Shown: piece by piece, positions 11,507 through 23,129 of the stretch
How positions within the stretch are numbered: position 1 is the stretch's first letter
Layout of the letters: each line of letters opens with the position of its first letter
The notes under the pieces: model-generated
Databases searched by the model: none
Seen by the model: the letters and a program-made list of their open reading frames with translations, nothing else
Told to the model about the DNA's origin: nothing
DNA from: Nymphaea colorata
Taxonomy: Eukaryota > Streptophyta > Magnoliopsida > Nymphaeales > Nymphaeaceae
Assembly: GCF_008831285.2 (NCBI RefSeq)
Contig: NC_045146.1
Span: forward strand, 22,771,703-22,835,702
Direction of reading: 5' to 3'
DNA: 64,000 nt
Position numbers and translations under genes: made by a program

Positions 11507-14251
11507 ACCAGCCACACCCGCATACCCGTGAATTTGAATTTGGTCCGCACCTACACCCATGTGACCTAGCTCATCACTCATGTTATATGAAAAATAGCTT
11601 TCTGAGAACGTAGAAGACAATTTATATCTCCATAACATAGTTCTCGGCTGTTTCACTAGATATGGTAACACCTGCCTTTCTGCCTGAAACAAATAATTAT
11701 GCATGAAATTGAACAAGAACCTACCCCTTATAACTGGTACGACTGAAGACTATTGTGTCAGCACCTAGTCGCATGGTACTTGTCTTGAAGCCATTACCAT
11801 CTGCACATTAAAAGGATTATTGAATTCAGGAGGTATAGAAAGATAAAATTATGAGCAACTTTGAAATATCAGATTATAATCTATGACAAAAAGAAAACTA
11901 TAAGCTATTCTATGGATTCTGCAAATGCAAACATAATTTGACAAATCATTTTGTAGCCCTACAACATCATGAAATCAAATCAAAGAAGGTTTTAATCCCC
12001 ATATCAAGTATGTCACAAGGAGATCCATCACAAGAGTAAACCAGTCAGTCTTGATAAGACCCAAAAAGGAGAAAACAGAAAGAGGAAAAGAGTGTTTGAA
12101 GTTCAAATTCATAGTTCATGAGACCATAAAGAAAAGGAAGGAGTCAACATTGAACAATGATATACATTGACCAATAGTTCCACTGGACTTCTTTGAGGAA
12201 TAGCCCAAGCTCATGCACTGTCTCATGCATTCTGGATCCATTCCACCTCCATTATCTGTAAGGGAAGTTATCTTCTAATCAGTACTCCCGAGAAAAAAAA
12301 ATATAATTCTAAAGGAGGAAACTGATGGACTGTAAATCAAAGAAAACATGTAATAGACATGATGGCACCAAATTAGTTGATCAGTCACCATGGAAAAGCA
12401 GTGCTGGAGAATTATCTCGTTTATTATGAATTATGTCAACTTTTATGAAAGTTGCACCATTCCGGATCTGGAAGCAGGCAAGCAAGATATTTCACAGTCA
12501 GTTCCAAAAAGGGTTCACTATAAACAGAACGGTTTCAAGGAAAACCATGAACAAATTACACAGATAAGAACTTCAAAATAAATGCACAAGTTCTACAAAC
12601 GTGTAACAATGAGATAAATATTACACCCACTGTATTGTAGCATGCAAAGAAAAAAACTGCATTGCAAACTGGAATCTTGTCTTGAGGAAAATGAGAAAAA
12701 AAATTACAACAGAATTATTATAGCACACAGAAATGATAAACTAACTGGAATTTGTTCTAAACATAATGAACTTTTTCATACAAGTACCTCGTCCACTGCA
12801 TTATCTAAAAGCTCTGCAATGGCTGCACAAGAAAGCGAATCAAGTCAAGATTCAAAGAACTATAGTAGTCGATGATGTGGTCAACCAAGTTTGAAAAAAA
12901 TATCGTGCTTAATGAAGTAGCCAATATCAACAATTGCAAGTGATTGCAGACAAAAAAAAGAAATTAAATAGGCGAGAAATACTTTCAGGCACATATATAT
13001 ATGGATCCATTAAGCATAGTCACAAATATCTTTAACAGGCTTTATAACAGCAAGGTTTTTCTCAAGTATTTTTTCGGCAAAGCAGAAAATTTTGGAAATT
13101 TTTGGCCATTTTTTTAGAAAAGAAAAAAAAACTAAAAATTAGGAAAAACTAACACAAAAAAATAAAAAATAACTTGATAAAATCATAAAATGATCAAAAT
13201 GATGCTTTGGTAAAGATAGAAATAAAAATAAGTAATTTAATTTAAGTTTTTAAACTTTAAAGTTTAAAGCAAAAATAATGTAAATAAGAGGAAAACACGA
13301 TAAAATCACGAAAATCTATTTCTTAAGTTTTTTTTAAAAGGCAAAAAACAGGTTTTTTCATCGAGTCTCTTTCAAAAAAAATACAGGTTTTTTGTGACTG
13401 TGTCATTAAGTAAACATGGTATTATTTCCTCAGTAGGCAATTCCGAGGTTTAACCATCATTGAAAATCCAAGACTTCTCAGAATCTACAAGATTGACAGC
13501 TCCTACACAGCTATCCTTAATTCATAAACGTAGCACCAACCTCCAAATGCCCATTTGTGGGATGTTGCATTTGAATGAAGAAATTTTGGGTGTACGCGGA
13601 CACGCTCCATTGTACCTGAGAATGAAGATATTCAGATCATAATATGTAGAAGAATCTGCCCATTCCATGCAAGCATGTCAATAAAAACTTTGGAGAACCT
13701 TTTGCAGATGAAAGCTCTTGGTTACAGATGGCATTATAGTCTCCCGCTTTCCAGAAATTGCAGAAGTTCGGCTGAGCATGTAAACCAAAGGAGTCATGGC
13801 TAGAAGAGGAAATTCTAGATGGATTTTCAATCTGTTCACCACCATTCTGGGCGACCCATGAATCAGCATGTGCAACAGATGGTCCAGACTGAGTGAGACA
13901 GAGCCCAGGAACTGAGGCATTGAAACCATTTGTCATCCTGGTCAGATTCATCCTGACTTCTTGAGAGGCCACGAGTGGTAACTGCTGTGAAATGTACTCA
14001 GAATTTTGAGTCCTATCTTCGTGCAAAATATCTCCTAGATCAGATGCAACTATTGGAGGTGACTGACAATTTATTATGCAGTCTGTTGGTTCCAGTTTGC
14101 AAGTTGACAAACTCCCCAAATTTTCCGTCTTCACTGGCAGCTTTGCCACGCATGGAATCTGGTAAAATGGCTTCCTCGGCTGGCTCGAATCTTCATCATC
14201 ACTGCTGAGTTCAACTAAATCAACAGAAACGTTCTGAGAGCTCGATGGCAT
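6526..14251 (-). CDS. MORC-family GHKL ATPase (CRT1/MORC-like), 3' exons not in window
   Basis: Plant MORC ATPases act in the nucleus in heterochromatin compaction, gene silencing and resistance signalling. Eleven exons join in frame (489 codons): 13699-14251, 13541-13615, 12788-12822, 12389-12467, 12166-12255, 11725-11800, 9347-9425, 9143-9271, 7550-7648, 6760-6861 and 6526-6675. The N-terminus (VDLVELSSDDED) is disordered and is followed by FWKAGDY. The GHKL fold shows RVHPKFLHSNATSHKWAFG, ELLDNAVDE with the ATP/Mg-binding Asn at about residue 217, DNGGGMDPE (about 248-256; HDN replaces the common QDD) and GNGFKTSTMRLGAD. The S5-like domain shows LLQWSPFSTEEEL, GTKIIIFNLWLNDDG, HSLREYASILYL and IILRGRPVKQHNI. 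The exon after FRAKE is not found down to the Copia LTR, so the gene either continues left of the window, with Copia inside an intron, or is truncated. ATG 14251 follows an AG acceptor, suggesting an upstream 5'UTR exon. The MORC subclass is uncertain. Confidence 0.92.
10507..10706. repeat. Short MITE-like element (CAGGGGCGGAG family) in a MORC intron
   Basis: It begins ccaggggcggagccagggg and continues with ccatggcccctcc, then alternating runs of aaattttgaaaa and ggcccc. It ends near agctttgtccct, a degenerate inverted version of the left end. The same start recurs at 53279 and, more weakly, at 17613. It lies in the intron between the exons at 11725-11800 and 9347-9425. It has no coding capacity. 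Confidence 0.55.
11474..11504. repeat. (TA)n microsatellite
   Basis: About 15 uninterrupted AT/TA dinucleotides lie inside a MORC intron, followed by caaccagccacaccc. Confidence 0.9.
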
Positions 14252-16980
14252 TCTCCAATCAAGATCACCTAAACATAAAGATGCTGTTCATAAGTTATGA
14301 CTCCAACCATTTCATATATCAAATCAAAGTTACGAAAATCATTCCCGTATAAAGCAACAACTCTGCATAAAGGGAGGCAAGAAAATTTTCAAGGATTAAG
14401 GTATAAATTTCATATCAAATATGAAAAAGAAAACAAAAAAGAATCGCAAGTACGAAAAAATAAAGTATATTTTTAGTTGTTAAGGCGCCCAAGCAGCGCT
14501 GTGCCTAGTGCCTAGGCGGGACTAGGTGCGCCTAGGCAAAAAAGCGACCTTTTTTTTTCTTTTGGCTTTTTTAGTTATGTAACTGTGAGCTTCTATTCCA
14601 AGTAAAACTTGAAAAATTGTGCTGCTCCGTTTTCATTGAATGATTATACTTCGTAAGTGAAGCCAAAAAGTAAAACATGAAAAACTGTTGTGTTCTTGTT
14701 TACATGACAGATTAACAGTACATTTCCAGCTCGTTTACATACTGGAAAACTGTGCTGTTCTGTTCTAACTGATGCCTTAGTCTGATACACAAAAGAAAAC
14801 ACATCATTCTTGTTTACATATTGGATAATGCTTGCATTTCTTATAGACTATTTCAGTTATACACCTTATAGACTATTTGATTGGAATCATGTCAAACAAA
14901 AATCATATCAAATCAGTACATATAATATACATTACAAGTTTACAACGGATTGTACATATAACATATAATATGCATATAACTCACAAAACACCCTCACAAA
15001 TGAGAAAATAAATCTGTATTCAGGTCGCAAAAGTGAGGTCTGCACGTATTTCTCTGATTACCAGACATGCACTAAACAAGAGAAACTGGTGGTCTTTCTA
15101 CCATAAAGCTAGGTTTTAACATGGGTAAGAAGGCTGGCATAGGTTCCATAAAATATGTTTTAGAGCACGTAAGATATATACAGTTCATTGGTTTTATAGA
15201 ATATGTACTTAACATATGGATGGAAACCTCCACTTGATGAGTTTATATAGAATATGTAATGAACATACAGAAAACTGTACTTAAAGAACACAAATGATAT
15301 AATATAACTGTATATAATATAAGTATATCCAGTGTAGAACAGTGTATAATAAAATTACATGACTTAATTTGAAGGGAAGGTGACTTTTCACCTTCCCATG
15401 GACTAGGCGTGCTAGCGCCTAGCCCAGCCTAGGCGCCAGTCTAACACCTGTCGCCTAAATGATGGACTTAGGCGACGGGTGTGGAGTCACGCCTAGGCGT
15501 GGACTAGTCCACGCCTTAACGACTAAGTGTGTATTTCATGAACTAATAACGAACACTAAATGGAACATTCCCCAATAAATTACAAAATCAATTTCAGACT
15601 TCGATCATACTGTGGTTCTTTGAATATACAGCGACGAATATATGATCGTAACCAACAAGCAATACTAATGCCGTGAAGCGCGGTTGCGTGCTTATACGTG
15701 TGCACGGCCGATATCCATCCATTTCTTGTTAGCTTCCAGAACAAAATTTTTAACGAACAAAAAAAATCAATCTACTTTGGGAGACGCTAATCAAACCCTA
15801 GACCAGCAGCGCTGAAGATAATAACACTAATCGCATAACCAAAAAAATAAAATAAAGGAAAATGGAGCAGAGTAGGAAAGAAAGTAACAACGAGAATAGA
15901 CGAAGGAGAAACAGGAATTTGGGAGAAGGGCTGATCAAGAGAAGAATATTAACAGATGAACAAATGGAACGGGAAACAGGAAGGCCACAAGGCAGACTAA
16001 ATGCAAACTCAAAAAAAAAATAACAACTAGAAGATAATAAATAGAAGTGAAGAAAATAATGAAAAGAATGAAGAAGAAACGGACGGAGAAAGAAAATGCA
16101 ACAAGGACCGGAACGAATGGAGAAGAAAACCACGGCGACCGGCACGAAGAAAAGTAGAAACGAAATATTAAGGAAGAAAGAATAAGATTCTTGGGAAAAA
16201 AATGAAACGGAGAAGATTATACAGGGAGAAAGAGATGGTACCCCGAAGATCGCCGGCCATTGCCCGTTGCCGGAGATGACGCCGGAAGACGGAAACGTCG
16301 GTTGGCCACTTTCTTGCCCTTTTCGCGCCTTTTCAGCAGTTTTTAGCTTCGCGGGGAAAAAAAAAGGTCAGACAAGGGAAGTAACGTCGTCTGACCGACG
16401 GATCGCAGCGGACCCGGCGGGCCGCTTTGGCTCGACCGGTTTAGGTCATTCAAGAACGTGAATTTGGATCGAGACCAGGACCGTACTGGATCAACACCAA
16501 AACAGTTCAAAACGCCTTCAATAATCATGATTTAATGTTTGTAAGCCAAGAAGGTACCTCGATTTGATTACTTTGTTAATGAACTAAATCCAATTTCAAC
16601 TCAAAATCTTTATTTTGTATTTTGATGTAAGAATAAAACTATACATGTGGCCTTTCCTTATGGGATAGTCTGAAGAATCTCTAATGTCCTAAATGCGTTT
16701 GATAAGAAAAATATTGTACTAGTATAGCATATTCATAGAATACATAGCACTATATTGGAGTTTATGTTTCGTAATACTCATTCAAACGGATAACTACCTG
16801 AACCGGCCTTACTCTTATTTTTTTTTTTTAATTTCCGTACAATTTATGACACACGTATTTTTATCTAGTCGTCATCTACATCTAATTCAAATAGCTAAAC
16901 CGAAGATACTTATATTTTGTTTTATTTATGAAAAATTTAAGCATGTTTTGGTTGGTGGTCCTAACGCTTATCTAGTGTTG
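14252..16980. other. Spacer between MORC and the HPR array
   Basis: No protein-coding exon was recognised. It contains the inverted-repeat-bounded element at 14474-15525. A low-complexity GA-rich stretch (about 15850-16230) is probably MORC promoter or 5'UTR, because MORC starts to its left on the minus strand. A GC-richer patch at 16230-16450 could hold a 5'UTR exon. From 16981 the sequence leads into HPR copy A. Confidence 0.45.
14474..15525. mobile_element. Non-autonomous DNA-transposon-like element with terminal inverted repeats
   Basis: The left end tagttgttaaggcg (14474-14487) pairs with the right end cgccttaacgacta (15512-15525); one is the reverse complement of the other with one mismatch. 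Both ends carry dense gcctaggcg-type palindromes (14500-14540 and 15405-15510), while the middle is AT-rich and has no open frame. Size and structure fit a defective class II element. No clear target-site duplication was identified. Confidence 0.65.
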
Positions 16981-17039
16981 ATGGAGACTAGAACATCAGC
17001 GGCCACAAATAGAGCGCCTCTGCCCATGGCGGCAGCGAG

Positions 17040-17468
17040 ATGGACCTGCACCGAGCGGTTCTCCGCCTCGGAGCCTCGTTCTTCCCGGAGCTCAGCAACT
17101 CGATCGAATTCCATGGCTTCCAAGTCCTCAAGCCATGGGAGTCGCACCTCACACTTGATTCATTCTTGGCCTCCCACTGTCGTGCAGTTCGGGCCTTGCT
17201 CGTGACTGGCCTCGTCCTCGTCGACGCCGCCCTCTTGGGGAACCTGCCCTCCCTCGGCCTCATCCTGACCACCAGTGTGGGTGTCAACCACATCGACCTA
17301 CCAGTCTGCCGGAGTAGGGGCATAGTTGTCGCCGGTGTCGGTGATGCCTTCACCGGCGACGCCGCTGACTACACCGTCGGTCTCCTGCTCGACGTTCTCC
17401 GTCGCATCTCTGCGTCCGATCGGCTCCTCCGTGGAGGCGTTCGTGGTGGCCCTCCTCTGGCTTGCAAG
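17040..17468 (+). pseudogene. HPR3/HPR4-like dehydrogenase copy A, exon 1 only
   Basis: The frame is intact for the N-terminal substrate-binding half of a D-2-hydroxyacid dehydrogenase (143 codons from ATG 17040). It includes LKPWESHLTLDSFLASH, LPSLGLILTTSVGVNHIDL and DAADYTVGLLLDVLRRISAS. It ends TGCAAG then gtaagc at the donor position used by copies B, D and E. No partner second exon with the GLGRIG Rossmann motif or the Arg/Glu/His catalytic residues lies between here and copy B at 18692. Alone it cannot make an active enzyme. It could splice to B's second exon at 19582, because the exon phase is the same. It is best called a partial duplicate; expression is unknown. Confidence 0.8.
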
Positions 17469-18691
17469 GTAAGCTTCCCTAACGGAATCAGAAGCTCAAA
17501 ATCTAAAATCCCTTTGGTGTTCTGTTACAAATAGTTTGGTGTCTCGCGTATTCTTCTTTCCATTCCATTTGTTTTACCATAACTCTGTGAACGTATGACA
17601 TTCTCCGTTGACAGAGGAGCAGAGCCAGAAAATTTTTGTCCAGACATGGCTGACAATTTTTTCATTACACTCTACTCTTCTGAAACTGACCACACCTTCC
17701 TCCCCTCTGATTGACACGAACAACGAAGCACGAGCAGCAAGAACATCTCCCCTTCCGTCAATGGATTGGATCTAGGACGAGAACGGGGAAGTGAACGGAC
17801 AGAGAGGTTGTTCTTCATAGGTTACATGGTCGTCTCTGTTTTTTATTTTTTTTTTCCAGATTTTCGTACACTTGATCCCTATTCATTTTTTTATGCAAAC
17901 AGTGACTTTAAATCATAACCACAAATATTGTTTTCCGATTCTAAAAGGCGAGGTTTTGTACGACTGCAAAATTATTTTTGAAGAAAAAATGAAAAAATTT
18001 TAACAAAATTTACGACAGAAAGAAGGGTCGCGAAAATCTTTAAATTAAAATGTAAAAAATCTGTCTAAAAATTACAAAAAAGCACAAAAAATCGTGAATA
18101 ACATAAAAATGAAAAAAAATAAAAATTGTTTTTTTCAACATTTTTGTGAAAAAAATATGTTTTATTCATCTGACCAATTTTTAGCGTTTTTATCATTCAA
18201 ATGTATAAAAAAATCAGGATCAGAGTTGCTCAATAAAGATCCAATGAAAAAAAGGTTTGACCTCAAATCCTAATTAGTTTTAAGCAGTAATCTCAAATCA
18301 CCTAGATTCACTGTAAACAAACTCCCCCAAAATTATAGAATCCAAGAGGAATTTCATATGAATTTCTCTGAAGAATTACGATTTTTTTTATCTAGTCATT
18401 CCTGCAGCAAGGTTATCATACTTATTTTTCAATTGAAATTCAAATATATTCATGAATTTTTTATTAAATTTATTTTTATTTTCAGATTAACTACACACTG
18501 TTCTCGAGTGATTTTTTCATGTAGGCGAATATATGAATGTATTTGGTTTTCTCTCTTGAAAATTGAGCCCGTTTTAGTGGTGTTATTCAGTTTTACAGCA
18601 GCAAGGACCATCAATTTGCTTGTGTCAGTGGACATTACGGTATCACCTGCCATAGATAAAGCGGCCATGCCATGCCGGTGGTGGCGGCGAG
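17469..18691. other. Spacer between HPR copies A and B
   Basis: AT-rich sequence. A fragment at 17613-17660 (gaggagcagagccag) resembles the CAGGGGCGGAG element family. Long A/T-rich low-complexity DNA follows at 17930-18350. No second exon for copy A and no other exon was recognised. Confidence 0.5.
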
Positions 18692-20103
18692 ATGGACCAG
18701 CAGCGACCGGTTCTCCGCCTCGGAGCTTCGTCCTTCGAGGGGCTCACCGACTTGCTCAAATTCCATGGCTTCCAAGTTCTCAAGCCATGGGAGTCCCACC
18801 TCTCACTCGACGCATTCTTGGCCTCCCACTGCTGCGCCGTCCGCGCGTTGCTAGTCTCCAGCCTCGTCCATGTCGACGACGCCATCTTGGAGAAATTGCC
18901 CTCCCTCGGAGTCATCGTCACCATGAGTGCCGGCGTCAGCCACATCGACCTCCAAGCTTGCCGGAGAAAGGGCATCGTTGTCACCAACGCCGGTGACGCC
19001 TTCACCGGCGACGCCGCCGACTACGCTGTCGGTCTCCTGCTCGACGTTCTCCGTCGCGTCTCCGCGTCCGACCGGCTCCTCCGTGGAGGATTTCGTGGCT
19101 GCCCCCTTCTGGCTTGCCAGGTAAGCTACACCAGGCGAGACCGGAATCTCCATAATTTAGAATCCCCACCGATCCGTTACTTAAAAAATTATTTGGCTCT
19201 GTACTTAGGTGCCACTCACGTTCTTCTCCAAGCTCCTGTAACTCGGTACCCTTCCATTCCTTTTTTCGTTTTTAATTAATGGACTAGAAACTTCACATTT
19301 CAATTGTCGGTCATGCATGAAATTTTAGAAACAGTTGTGATAGGACCAGGAAACTAAGACTTCCAAAGATTGAACCTCTTAAGAAATGAAAGCAGCGATT
19401 GGATTAGCAGAATCGAGCAAGAAATTTCCTTCCTAGATGAGCTTCAGTGCTTGGAATTGTGATGGATTGTAGATCTACCTTTGTGAGTATCTTCAACATT
19501 TTGTGTAAGGATGATAGTTCCATCCTATAATGGGTGAAAGTGGAACTTTTTACAGATGGTCTGAAAGAACACTTTACGCAGGTTGCAGGGAAGAGAGTAG
19601 GCATTGTTGGTTTAGGGAGAATTGGTTCGGCCACTGCAAGGAGGCTACAGGCCTTTGGTTGCATCATCTCATACACTTCCAGAACTATGAAACCTTCAGT
19701 GCCATTCACCTTCTTCACCAATGTGCGTGATCTTGCAGCCCAAAGCGATGTGCTTGTGCTGACATGCGCTTTGACAGAGGAGACGCACCACATTGTTAAC
19801 AAGGAGGTGCTTGCTGCATTAGGCAAAAACGGGGTTGTGATTAACGTAGGGCGAGGTTCGCTCATTGATGAGAAAGAGTTGGTGAGGAGCTTGGTGCATG
19901 GAGAGATTGGTGGCGCCGGCCTGGACGTGTTTGAGAACGAGCCCAAAGTGCCAGAGGAACTTCTCCATATGAACAATGTTGTCTTGTCCCCCCATAAAGC
20001 TGTCGCAACCTTGGAATCACAGAAGGGAGTATGTGATCTTACTGTTGCTAATCTGATAGCCTTCTTTGAGAACAAGCCACTCTCCTCTGTAGTGGAACTG
20101 TGA
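18692..20103 (+). CDS. Glyoxylate/hydroxypyruvate reductase HPR3/HPR4-like, copy B
   Basis: NAD(P)H-dependent D-2-hydroxyacid dehydrogenase of the plant HPR2/3/4 group. These cytosolic or plastidial enzymes reduce glyoxylate, hydroxypyruvate or hydroxyphenylpyruvate. Exon 1 is 18692-19120 (143 codons, donor after TGCCAG) and exon 2 is 19582-20103 (acceptor tacgcag), giving 316 aa, the usual family length. Exon 1 carries LKPWESHLSLDAFLASH and LPSLGVIVTMSAGVSHIDL. Exon 2 carries the Rossmann GLGRIG at 153-158, TCALTEETHHIV, the catalytic Arg in INVGRG (R234), Glu in DVFENEP (E263) and His in LSPH (H281). After the His it reads SPHKA where D and E read SPHAA. The ATG at 18672 is in another frame; 18692 aligns with the starts of copies A, C and D. 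Exon 1 is markedly GC-richer than its surroundings. Confidence 0.93.
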
Positions 20104-22284
20104 CCTGCAATGGCGTTAAATTCATGGCTACAGTACGAGACTCAAGTAACGCAGCCTGAAGTCCTTTACAACATGTTTCTTATGATTTCTGTTGTTTGGC
20201 TTAATGTGATCTATCTGCTTCACTGGAAACACTTGGCAGATTCATGAATTCTGCACAAAATAATGTTCTATGAACATCATCTTGTTCTTGCTCCACCGTC
20301 CTTCGTTGCAGCCAAATAGTTTGTGGATGCAGCCGCAGATCAGCACGAATAAACCGCAAACGTTGGAGAAAATGGCACTGGAAAATTGTATTGATTAGTC
20401 CAAATCCTTCCCCCCAGTCATCCTCCACAATCAGTCCCACTCCCTGCCTTTTTCCTGACTCCTTTTCAGCTTAGTCCGAATTGCCTGCTGGATGTCCCTC
20501 TCAGCAGTAGTAGGATATTTCATAATATTGACAAGCTTCAGAATGAGAAAATGAAAAGACGAACTCCATTAAAATACTGAAGCAGAATCTGCACTGCAGA
20601 GGTACCAATTGCAGATGTTCCTCTGCAAAAATTGAAACTGCTTCGCTTGAGACGGAAGTTGACAAGCGTCAAGTCTTTTGCAACAGGTTTCTGTTGTCTG
20701 GTATATGTGGAACTAATGCCAACTAATTCAACCTTCTTGATGGCATACTCGGGAATGATCCCAAGCGCTGATGTTCCTCTGAAAAGATTCAAAGTTTCAA
20801 ACTGATTTGTCGCGAGCAGTTTGATTTGGAACATCAAATTGGTGAAGTGTTCTGAAGTTTCCCTTTGATGTTGGCCTTACGTAGATGACATCATTATTGG
20901 TACTCATGGTGGTGAATAAAATCTCCAGAATGAATGGTGGAGTGGAGATCCTCGCCCATAGAAAACATTATTGGCAGCGGATCTAATTCCAGAGAAGTTA
21001 AATGACAAAGTTTCAACAAAATGTCGGACCAAACTTCACTTTAAAAAAAAAATAACAAGCTATTTTTTTCTAACAAAATTTTATAATTGCATTGGGGCAA
21101 TAAATCTGCACTGTCCTTTGTTGGTAGTATGAAAAAAACTATGGGTTTTTGTGGTTTGGTAGTTGGAACACTACCGAAAGTTCATGAAAAATAAATTCAT
21201 AAAACACTAGAACCAAGTCTTTATGAATTAACCTCAATTTTTAGAGCATATTCTGCTCATAAAATGTTTCATTTACCAAAAACCCCCTAAGTGTGGTAAA
21301 TTTACTAGAAATGAACGGTGAAAGGGATTCAACCACATGAGCAAAATGCTTATTTAAATTTTTTTTTTTATAAAAATGGTTACCAGGTTCTAAATATATA
21401 CATTTTAGGTGCATGCCTAATGTCGAAGTTGATCATAAAGCGTATGAAAGGAAGCGTTAATATGAAAAATAGCAAATTGAAGAGCAGCGTTCTGAAATTA
21501 AATTTTCCGCAGAGCAACCAGTTGCTTCCACGTAAATGTTTAGTCCTTTTTCCCTTTTCAATTATTGAATGATGTTTTTTCACGGCTCATCTCCACGTAT
21601 TGTGAAGTTTTTTGATTTAAAAGATATTACTTCAGGCGGCGACGCATGAGGGGTGTGACATACTCTCCTTCCTTTCTTCTTTTGTTTTTTTGTTTTCCTT
21701 TTTAAAGGATTTAAGTTGCTTTTGGAGTTATTAAAGTTTCACACTTTCCACCTTTTATAGTTCAAAAAATGCCGTTCAAAAAAAAAAAATGGAATCGACT
21801 ACTAAACTTTCACCGACACACTAACCGTCTGCTGCCCACTATTTTCTTTAGAATTAAGAGAGGCTACTTCTTTTAGCTAGTCAGTTGTGGCTCCAAAAAA
21901 TATTTTATAAACAAGATAGAAAATTCTTTAATTTTATATGTGCCTGTGCAAATCGTATGCGTGGATATAGTTTTGTATTTTTTTTATTTCATACATTATT
22001 GTGGCAATGTTTTTAACTTTTTTTTATTTCAAATATTATGTGGTATTTATTTTTTGGTAGATATTTACACATTTGTTTTGAATGAAGTTTTTATGTAAAT
22101 GAATTTGAGCACTACAAGTTTACTACCCGTAGAATTTCAGGACATCAGCCAACACCTCTTATGCTACCTATAAAATTGGACAACTGGTTAAGGACATCTC
22201 TGTCAACCTATTTCATTTTTCTACATACAATTCAAATAGTTAAATATAAAGTATTTACATATGAACCTAATTTCGTATCGATCT
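20104..22284. other. Spacer between HPR copies B and C
   Basis: No exon was recognised on either strand. The start (20104-20250) is presumably the 3'UTR of copy B. At 20540-20850 a gatgttcctctg motif recurs (around 20612 and 20769), suggesting a small decayed repeat. The rest is AT-rich with long T runs. Confidence 0.45.
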
Positions 22285-22400
22285 CATATATAGTGTCGGT
22301 GGGTGGGTTCACAGTCGAATATCAGTGGCCAAAGGTATAGCGGCATATATAGTGTCGGTAGATAGGTTCACACTCGATATCAGTGGCCAGAGGTACAGGC
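22285..22400 (+). repeat. 59-bp tandem duplication directly upstream of HPR copy C
   Basis: Two copies of a unit starting catatatagtgtcggt (22285 and 22344, period 59) run through ttcacactcgatatcagtggcc up to the start codon region at 22407. Each unit carries a TATA-like catatata, so the core-promoter-like sequence is doubled in front of a broken gene copy. Confidence 0.7.
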
Positions 22401-22406
22401 AGCGAG

Positions 22407-22830
22407 ATGGACGAGCACCGACCGGTGCTTCTACTCGGAACATCGTCCATCGAGGATTTCACCAGCTTGCTGGAATCTCACGGCTTCCAAGTCCTCGAGC
22501 CATGGGAGTCCCACCTTCCACTTGACGCGTTCTTGGCCACCCATTCCGGTGCTGTCCGAGCGTTGCCCGTCTCCGGCGCCATCACGGTCGACGGATCCCT
22601 CTTGGAGAACCTTCCCTGAAATCGTTGTTACCACCCTTGCCGGCGGCAACCACATCGACCTGCCAGCCTGCCGAAGGAGAGGCATCATTGTCACTAATGC
22701 TGGTGACGCTTTCACCGGCGATGTTGCTGACCATGCCGTCGGTCTCTTTCTCGACGTTCTCCGTCGCATCTCCGCATCCAACCGGCTCCTCCACAGAGCA
22801 ATTCGCGGCGGTCCTCCTTTGTCTTGCAAA
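22407..22830 (+). pseudogene. HPR3/HPR4-like dehydrogenase copy C, frameshifted exon 1
   Basis: It starts at ATG 22407, homologous to copies B and D (an in-frame ATG also lies at 22383). It reads LEPWESHLPLDAFLATH and stops at TGA 22617-22619, just after LLENLP. The family sequence resumes in another frame with EIVVTTLAGGNHIDL and continues to TCTTGCAAA and a gtaagc donor. Compared with copy B, five bases are missing at about 22617, inside the LPSLG motif, which causes the frameshift. No second exon follows; downstream DNA is a decayed Copia element. It is a clear pseudogene. Confidence 0.9.
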
Positions 22831-23129
22831 GTAAGCCTCCCTAAGAACGGCTTCCCTTGAAACGTGAATCCCATATTTTAATGATCCCAGTGGTTCTCCC
22901 AAAAACATTATTTCGCTTCACAATTTGGTGTCTCTCGCGTTCTTCTCCACGCCTGTCACTGTGCGTCATGAGGGCCGTAAGAGTGTAGCATAGCCACTCG
23001 GCCTGTTGACGACGAAGGCTCAGATTGATTACGTAGCTCTAAAAGGTGGTATATACAACACTCAATCATAAGACTATTCATATCCCAAGACAAACCTGAA
23101 CCCTAAGAACAAGGACGAGAAAAGAAAAG

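Noticed and set aside
15798-16145. 115-codon minus-strand frame rich in Phe, Leu and Ser
   Set aside because: It comes from a low-complexity GA-rich stretch read backwards; it has no motif and lies upstream of the MORC start codon, where a leader is expected.
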